Shown here: in pieces, positions 59,049 through 64,000 of the stretch
Layout of the letters: each line of letters starts with the position of its first letter
Position numbering within the stretch: the first letter of the stretch is position 1
Assembly: GCF_000281975.1 (NCBI RefSeq)
Contig: NZ_AKKE01000069.1
Location: forward strand, 1-64,000
DNA: 64,000 bases
DNA from: Novosphingobium sp. AP12
Lineage (GTDB): Bacteria; Pseudomonadota; Alphaproteobacteria; Sphingomonadales; Sphingomonadaceae
Direction of reading: 5' to 3'
The notes under the pieces: model-generated
What the model was told of the DNA's origin: nothing
Database searches by the model: none
Seen by the model: only the letters and a program-made list of their open reading frames with translations
Made by a program: the position numbers and the translations under genes

Positions 59049-59789
59049 CTACCCCAGCGACAATGCCCGCGCCCCCGGCTCCCCGAGCCAGCGGGCGGGG
59101 CATTTCCACACGCTCTCGATCACCTCGGACGAAAGTGCATGGACCGGCTCGCCGTCGGCTGCCAGTCGCCCGCCCTCCAGCACGATCACCCGGTCGGCGA
59201 AGTTCATCGCCGTCGCCAGGTCGTGCAGCACCAGCACCACGCCGCGCCCTCCGCGCGCCTGATCGCGGAAGCGACGCATCAACGCCATCGCATGAGCCAG
59301 GTCGAGATTGGCGAGCGGTTCGTCCGCCAGCAGCCACGGGGGCTGGGTGGCGAGCACGCGCGCCATCAGCGCCCGCGCCCGCTCACCGCCAGACAGGCGC
59401 GTTACCGGGCGGTCGCGGAACTGGTCGAGGTCCATGACATCGATCGCCTCCTCGATCGCCGCCCTGCCCTCGTCGGTGCGCTCGTCGCCCCATGGCAGGC
59501 GGCCGAGCGAGACGAGCACGTCCACCGTCACGTCCCACGCGACTTCGGGCGCCTGCGGAAGGTAGCCGATGCAGCGCGCACGTTCGGTGGCGGACACGTC
59601 GCGCAGCAGCCGGCCTCCCATCGCCGCGATCCCGCCGTCCGGCCTGACCAGCCCGGCGAGGCACGACAGCAGCGTGGACTTGCCCGCGCCGTTCGGCCCG
59701 CAGATCGCGGTCACCTCGCCCGAGTGGATGGCCAGGGTCAGGTCGGACAAGCGCCCCGCCAGCGTCAGGTCCACGACTTCGAGCCTCAT
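59049..59789 (-). CDS. btuD: Vitamin B12 ABC transporter ATP-binding protein BtuD, 246 aa
   Basis: The ATPase of the cobalamin importer. Walker A GPNGAGKST, signature LSGGERARALMA, Walker B WLLADEPLANLDLAH and the switch His in VLHDLATAMNFA are intact. Its ATG overlaps the stop of the permease gene by four bases (ATGA arrangement), which is typical of coupled subunits. It is the last gene of the btuB-F-C-D operon. The general family also covers iron-siderophore ATPases; the B12 assignment rests on the operon's riboswitch and receptor. Confidence 0.88.
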   Translation of the reverse strand: MRLEVVDLTLAGRLSDLTLAIHSGEVTAICGPNGAGKSTLLSCLAGLVRPDGGIAAMGGRLLRDVSATERARCIGYLPQAPEVAWDVTVDVLVSLGRLPWGDERTDEGRAAIEEAIDVMDLDQFRDRPVTRLSGGERARALMARVLATQPPWLLADEPLANLDLAHAMALMRRFRDQARGGRGVVLVLHDLATAMNFADRVIVLEGGRLAADGEPVHALSSEVIESVWKCPARWLGEPGARALSLG

Positions 59790-60751
59790 GCCAGCCCCCG
59801 GCGCATGCGCAGCAGGAGCGCGAGGAAGAACGGCGCGCCCAGCAGGCTGAGCGCGATGCCCAGCCGCAGCTCGCCCCCGGTGAGCGGGAGCAGGCGGCAC
59901 GCGCAGTCGGCGACCAGCAGCAGCAACGCTCCCGCCAGCGCGCTCGGCACCATGAGCGAGGACGGCCGCCGGTCGGTCAGCGGACGGACCAGATGCGGCA
60001 CCATCAGCCCGACGAAGCCGATCACTCCCGCCACCGCCACGCCCGCGCCGACCGTCAGGCCGACGCCGACGATCATCAGCCACTGCAGTCGCCGGGGATC
60101 GAGCCCGAGCGAGCGCGCGGCGGCCTCGCCCAGGGTCAGCGCATCGAGCCCGCGCCCGGCGGCTAGCAGGACGGCCACGCCCGCCAGCGTCAGCGGCGCG
60201 GCGATGCCGACCTCGCGCCACGAACGGTCGGCCAGCGCGCCCATCAGCCACGTCACGATCTCGCTCATCGCGAAGGGCGTGGGCGAAAGGCTGATGGCGA
60301 GGCTCGTCAGCGCACCGGCGAGGCTGGCGATCATCAGGCCGGCCATGGTGAACAGCGCGATCCCGCCCTCGCGCCCGGCGATCAGCGCCAGCAGCGCCAT
60401 CGCTCCGCCCGCGCCGACGAGCGCGAAGACCGGCAGCAACCAGACCGAGGCGGAATAGCCGGTCCAGAAACTCAGCACCGCGCCCAGCGCCGCGCCGGGC
60501 GCGATGCCGAACAGTCCCGGATCGGCGAGCGGATTGCGCAGGTATCCCTGCATCGCCGCGCCCGAGACGCCCAGCCCCGCCCCGATCACCAGCGCCAGCG
60601 CCGCGCGCGGCAGGCGCAGTTCGAACAGGATCAGCATGGCGTTGCGGGTCGAAGGCGCGAAGGGGTCGATCCATACGCGCCCTGCCAGCAACGACAGCGG
60701 TATCGCAAGCACCAGCGCGGCGATCAGGAACAGGATGAGGCGTCGGTTCAA
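59786..60751 (-). CDS. btuC: Vitamin B12 ABC transporter permease BtuC, 321 aa
   Basis: A FecCD-type polytopic membrane permease with about ten helices. It dimerises and receives substrate from BtuF. Landmarks are PRAALALVIGAGLGVSGAAMQ, NPLADPGLFGIAPGAALGA and the coupling-loop region RSLGLDPRRLQWL, followed by GPFIGFVGL-type GVIGFVGLMVPHLVRPLTD, which contacts BtuD. It overlaps btuF upstream and btuD downstream by four bases each. Its length is normal for the family. Confidence 0.89.
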   Translation of the reverse strand: MNRRLILFLIAALVLAIPLSLLAGRVWIDPFAPSTRNAMLILFELRLPRAALALVIGAGLGVSGAAMQGYLRNPLADPGLFGIAPGAALGAVLSFWTGYSASVWLLPVFALVGAGGAMALLALIAGREGGIALFTMAGLMIASLAGALTSLAISLSPTPFAMSEIVTWLMGALADRSWREVGIAAPLTLAGVAVLLAAGRGLDALTLGEAAARSLGLDPRRLQWLMIVGVGLTVGAGVAVAGVIGFVGLMVPHLVRPLTDRRPSSLMVPSALAGALLLLVADCACRLLPLTGGELRLGIALSLLGAPFFLALLLRMRRGLA

Positions 60752-61677
60752 GGCTGGGCCTCTGGCGTGTGCGGGAGGGGCGGGTTTTCGGTGTGTACGT
60801 GCGTGAGGACCGAGCTACCCGCAGGTGCGGCGCGTGCCGGAGCGTGTCCGCCCAGCCCCGCGCGCACCTGCGCCAGCCGTGACAGCGCGCGCGGGATGGT
60901 CGGCCCGCCGCACCACAGCAGCGAGCTGTCGAGCGGGGCGCGGACCGTGCCCGTCAGGCGCTTCAGCGCGGGATGGCGCAGCATGCGGTCCTCCTCGGCG
61001 GCCGGCGAGCCCACGGTGAAGATCACGCGCGGCGGATCGGCCAGCACGCGCTCGAGCGGCAGGTAGTCCGCCTGGGCCAGCCCGCGCGCGGCGGCGGCGT
61101 TGACGAAGCCGGACCGGCCGAGCAGGTCGGCGACCAGCGTGCGCTCCCCCGCGACGATGCCGCCCGACTGCCAGATCAGCGCAGGGATCCGCGCGGAACC
61201 CGGCGCGGGCGCGGCGTCGTTCAGCGCGAGGTTGATGCGGCGGGTCAGCGCCTCGCCCGCCTTGCGGTTGCCGGTCAGCGCCGCGAGGCTGCGGACCTGC
61301 TCCAGCGCCTGCGGCACGTCGGAGGGGATCGGCTCCAGCACCACGCGCATGCCGAGGTCGCGCAGCGCCTGCGCGGTGGTGGGCGAGAGGAAGCTGCTCG
61401 CCACCACCACGTCCGGCTTGAGCGCGGCGATCTCCTCGACAGAGCCCGAGACTGCCGCGAACTGGCGAGCGCGGGTGATGTCCATCGAGGTCGCGGACGG
61501 ATCATGGCTGTAGTGCGAGATCGCCAGCAGCTGCCCCGGCGCTGCCACTTCGGCCAGCACCGCGTCGGTGCAGGGGTTGAGCGACACGATGCGCGGACGC
61601 GAGGCATCGACGACGGGACCGCCCGGCCCGCAGGCCGCGAGCGCCAGAGTGAGTGCCATCGCACCCCGCCTCGTCAT
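60748..61677 (-). CDS. btuF: Vitamin B12 ABC transporter binding protein BtuF-like, 309 aa
   Basis: A class III periplasmic binding protein. The start MTRRGAMALTLALAAC gives a lipoprotein signal with the lipid-modified Cys around residue 16, so it is probably tethered to the inner membrane rather than free. RIVSLNPCTDAVLAEVA, IAALKPDVVVASS and RVVLEPIPSD are the hallmark segments of the BtuF/helical-backbone fold. ATG 61677 fits the lipobox; the frame is open upstream but that extension is not needed. It overlaps the permease by four bases and follows btuB by 119 bases. Confidence 0.87.
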   Translation of the reverse strand: MTRRGAMALTLALAACGPGGPVVDASRPRIVSLNPCTDAVLAEVAAPGQLLAISHYSHDPSATSMDITRARQFAAVSGSVEEIAALKPDVVVASSFLSPTTAQALRDLGMRVVLEPIPSDVPQALEQVRSLAALTGNRKAGEALTRRINLALNDAAPAPGSARIPALIWQSGGIVAGERTLVADLLGRSGFVNAAAARGLAQADYLPLERVLADPPRVIFTVGSPAAEEDRMLRHPALKRLTGTVRAPLDSSLLWCGGPTIPRALSRLAQVRAGLGGHAPARAAPAGSSVLTHVHTENPPLPHTPEAQP

Positions 61678-61796
61678 TCCCGCGAAGAAACGACGAGGAT
61701 TTCGGTGGCATGGCTGCCGTGACGGTAGACGATCGGCCGCCGCCCTCTGCGCGAGAAAGGCGGCCTGGGTCGGCCCTGTGACGACCGACCCTGCCT

Positions 61797-63656
61797 TCAC
61801 ATCTTCACGCGAACGCCGGCGTAGGCCGAGCGGCCCGGCGTGCCGTAGGTCCGCACCACTTCGTAGTGCTCGTCGAACAGGTTCTCGACCCGGCCGTAGA
61901 CCTCTACGTTGTCGGTGACCTCGAACGCGCCGCGCAGGCCGACGACGACGTTGCCGCCGACGTACTGCGTGTTGGCGGTGTCGTCATAACGCCCGCCGCC
62001 GACGCGCAGGTCGGCGCCGAGCTTGAGGCCCAGCTCCCACGCCTTGTCGATGCTGGCGTATAGGTTGGTGCGCGGCCGGCGGGCAAGGCGGGCCCCGGTC
62101 AGCTCGTTGGTGGCATCGAGGTAGGTGGCGGCGATGTTGACGTCGAAGCCTTCCCAGTTGGTGACCTGCATGCCCAGTTCCACGCCCTGCGCCCGTGCGC
62201 GCCCGACGTTGTAGTAGTTGAACTGCGTCAGGTCGTAGTCGATCAGGTTTTTGGTCTTCCTGTCGAAGTAAGTCACCGTGAACGCACCGGTTCCCTGCGC
62301 GAAGGGCAGTTCCACGCCGGCGTCCCAGCTCTTCGAGGTCTCGGGATCGAGCGCGCGGAAACCGGCGTTGCTGTAGAGCTGGTAGAGCGACGGCGCCTTG
62401 AAGCCCTCGCCGTAGCTGGCGCGCAGGATCGGGGCCTCGTCGCCCTCGCCGATCACCCAGGCGCCGTTGGCGGCGAAGCTGGTCTTGTGGCCGAAGTCCG
62501 CGTTGTCGTCGTAGCGCAGGCCGCCGTTCAGCGTGAGGCCCGTCAGCGGGCGCACCGTGAGGTTGCCGTAGTAGCTGTCGATCGAGGTCGAGTCCTTCGA
62601 ACCGAAGTTGTCGTCGAACTTCTGCTTCTCGGTCTCGGCGCCGAGCTGGACGCTGGCCATCTCGATCGGGGCGAAGGACAGCTGGCCTTCGAAGCGCTCG
62701 GTGCGCCCGTTGGTCTCGTAGGGACCGAACACCGCGTCGTCCGAGATCCGGTTGGTGTCGTTGATGCCGTAGCCGATCCGCGCCGAAAGCCGGTCCTCGA
62801 GACCCGAATAGCGCACGTTGGCATAGCCCAGCGTATCGCGCTTGCGGCCGACGTTGAGCGCATCGGCGCCGGTGTTGTCGTAGTCGTAGTTCGCCTTGGT
62901 ATAGAAGCCGCCGGCATCGACCGAAAGGCCCTGCGCCAGCTCGACCTCGGCGCGCGCATTGGCCGACTTGCTCTCGAAGCCGTCCTTCTCGGTGGCGCCG
63001 CGGTCCTCGTTGAAGGCGGAGTAGCCGTCGCCCTTGAGCCAGTTGCCGCCCAGCGTCAGGCCGACGGGGCCGACGAGGCCGGCGGCGGAGGCGCTCACGT
63101 TCCTGCGGTCGCGCCAGCCGTATTCGGCCTGACCGCGCGCGGTCCACTGCTCGGTCGGGCGCGCGGTGATGAAGTTGATGACGCCGCCGATCGCGCGGCT
63201 GCCCCACAGCACGCCCGACGATCCGCGCACGACCTCGACGCGGTCGAACTGGCCGATGGTGAGCGCGCCGAAGTCGAAGCCGCCGCCGACGTCGCCCGGA
63301 TCGTTGATGCGCACGCCGTCGATCAGAACGAGGCTCTGCGAATTCTCGGCGCCGCGGATGAACACGCTGGAGGGCTGGCCGAAGCCGCCCGACTGCACGA
63401 CGGTCACGCCGGGGAGGCGCGCCAGCACGTCGGTCGCGGTGGTGGCCTGCGTACGCTCGATCTGGTCGCGGGTGACGATGCTGACCGACTGGCCGATCTC
63501 GGTGACGGGCGTGGGCTCGCGAGTCGGGGTGACGACGATATGGCCGCGGTCCATGCGGATGGCGGCGGGATCGCCCTCGTCGAACACGCCGGCCTCCTGC
63601 GCCATCGCGGGAGTGCTCACCGCCAGCGCGGTGCCGAGCAGAAACAGGTACTTCAT
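61797..63656 (-). CDS. btuB: TonB-dependent vitamin B12 receptor BtuB, 619 aa
   Basis: The outer-membrane 22-strand barrel that takes up cobalamin using TonB energy. After the signal peptide (LFLLGTALAVSTPAMAQ) comes the TonB box HIVVTPTRE (about residues 39-47) and the plug domain (TATDVLARLPGVTVVQ, SVFIRGAENSQSLVLIDGVR, VVRGSSGVLWGSRAIGGVIN). The barrel ends with the aromatic-like C-terminal strand GRSAYAGVRVKM. Length and plug match BtuB rather than siderophore receptors. It is the first gene after the riboswitch, with GGAGGAAG before its ATG. Confidence 0.92.
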   Translation of the reverse strand: MKYLFLLGTALAVSTPAMAQEAGVFDEGDPAAIRMDRGHIVVTPTREPTPVTEIGQSVSIVTRDQIERTQATTATDVLARLPGVTVVQSGGFGQPSSVFIRGAENSQSLVLIDGVRINDPGDVGGGFDFGALTIGQFDRVEVVRGSSGVLWGSRAIGGVINFITARPTEQWTARGQAEYGWRDRRNVSASAAGLVGPVGLTLGGNWLKGDGYSAFNEDRGATEKDGFESKSANARAEVELAQGLSVDAGGFYTKANYDYDNTGADALNVGRKRDTLGYANVRYSGLEDRLSARIGYGINDTNRISDDAVFGPYETNGRTERFEGQLSFAPIEMASVQLGAETEKQKFDDNFGSKDSTSIDSYYGNLTVRPLTGLTLNGGLRYDDNADFGHKTSFAANGAWVIGEGDEAPILRASYGEGFKAPSLYQLYSNAGFRALDPETSKSWDAGVELPFAQGTGAFTVTYFDRKTKNLIDYDLTQFNYYNVGRARAQGVELGMQVTNWEGFDVNIAATYLDATNELTGARLARRPRTNLYASIDKAWELGLKLGADLRVGGGRYDDTANTQYVGGNVVVGLRGAFEVTDNVEVYGRVENLFDEHYEVVRTYGTPGRSAYAGVRVKM

Positions 63657-64000
63657 GTGGTCTTCCTCCGAACCTTGAACGTGTCTCGCCGTTCATGGCG
63701 GAGGCCTCGCGCGCCCCTCATGGCACGCGGACCCGCTGCACCCGGAACACCCCGTCCGGCTGCGGAACGACCGTCTCTGGGCAGGTCTCCTGGCTCCCGG
63801 ATCATCGCCCGCCCCCGCCTTCCCAGCCGAAAACGGCCAGTGGCGCGATGGAGACGGGCTCTCCGGTCACAGTTGCGGGGGCAGCGCCGGCAGTTGCGGC
63901 CGGCTTCCCTCTTAGGCCCGGCAAACCGGGCACCCATGACGTGAGAGCGCCGATAGTGCGGAGTTGCGTGACTTGCAAGCAAGCCGTCATCCCTGCGCAG
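63657..64000. other. Leader of the B12 operon and window edge
   Basis: Holds the riboswitch (63779-63938). The segment 63657-63778 is the expression platform, and 63939-64000 probably the promoter. I see no gene here. Confidence 0.7.
63779..63938 (-). promoter_or_regulatory. Cobalamin riboswitch
   Basis: On the minus strand the conserved blocks appear in order: GGTGCCCGG, AAGAGGGAAGCCGG, the B12-box GCCCCCGCAACTGTGA, the CACTGG/TGGGAAGGC pair and the closing GAGCCAGGAGACCTGCC. Binding of adenosyl- or another cobalamin would shut down the btuB-F-C-D operon. About 120 bases separate it from the btuB start. Confidence 0.92.

Noticed and set aside
1..64000. CRISPR arrays, insertion sequences, prophage genes, rRNA
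   Set aside because: No regularly spaced direct repeats, transposase, integrase, phage structural motifs or rRNA sequence seen anywhere in the window.

Overview
The window looks like chromosomal DNA from a high-GC alphaproteobacterium of the order Sphingomonadales, most likely Novosphingobium or a close relative. The evidence is the high GC content with dense antisense shadow ORFs, a cytochrome P450 plus adrenodoxin-type ferredoxin pair, isocitrate lyase next to an ScfR-type regulator, an alphaproteobacterial SOS box (GTTC-N7-GTTC) upstream of uvrA, and an EcfG-type promoter (GGAAC-N17-CGTT). I see no insertion sequence, integrase, phage module, CRISPR array, rRNA operon or replication origin. 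One tRNA gene (tRNA-Gln, anticodon TTG) is present.

Layout. 0-6.2 kb is housekeeping: recO (cut by the left edge), ubiK, tspO, tlyA, a lipoprotein, a 20-codon ORF with a near-perfect Shine-Dalgarno, ilvE, an unknown protein and a YghU-type glutathione-dependent oxidoreductase. 6.3-19 kb follows the tRNA and is an accessory catabolic block: an MFS transporter, two NTF2/SnoaL-like proteins, a two-hot-dog dehydratase-like protein, two SDRs, a secreted CocE/NonD hydrolase, an acyltransferase, an APH-fold kinase, an IclR regulator and an acyl-CoA ligase. CoA ligase + SDR + kinase recalls the Lva-type hydroxyacyl-CoA phosphorylation route. 19-22.5 kb holds a divergent scfR-like/aceA pair for acetate/fatty-acid growth, followed by a 58-residue protein. 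22.6-27.7 kb has two tandem GGDEF-EAL proteins. 27.8-30.2 kb has a TetR regulator divergent from ferredoxin and P450, with a perfect operator-like palindrome between them.

30.3-38.7 kb contains an alpha/beta hydrolase, a hairpin-rich intergenic region with a strong terminator (possible small RNA), a MATE exporter, a DUF938 methyltransferase, and a tripartite EmrAB/NodT pump whose genes overlap; a divergent TetR gene is separated from the pump by two copies of GTACT-N4-AGTAC. 38.8-49.3 kb has a deazaflavin-type oxidoreductase, a second dehydratase-like paralogue, a PhzF protein, two glycine-zipper proteins, a nucleoside hydrolase, a FolM-like reductase, cyclopropane fatty acid synthase, argG, an RlpA-like protein and an HTH protein whose reading frame runs through intergenic repeats at both ends.

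49.3-50.6 kb is a lower-GC patch with a coiled-coil/winged-helix-like protein, a 56-residue protein and long hairpins. 50.7-59 kb has uvrA, a very large membrane-bound DUF2235 protein, ubiB, a second RlpA-like lipoprotein and a 52-residue stress-type protein. 59-64 kb is a complete vitamin B12 uptake operon (btuB-btuF-btuC-btuD, minus strand) under a cobalamin riboswitch. Coordinates were read by eye; alternative starts are noted where they matter.
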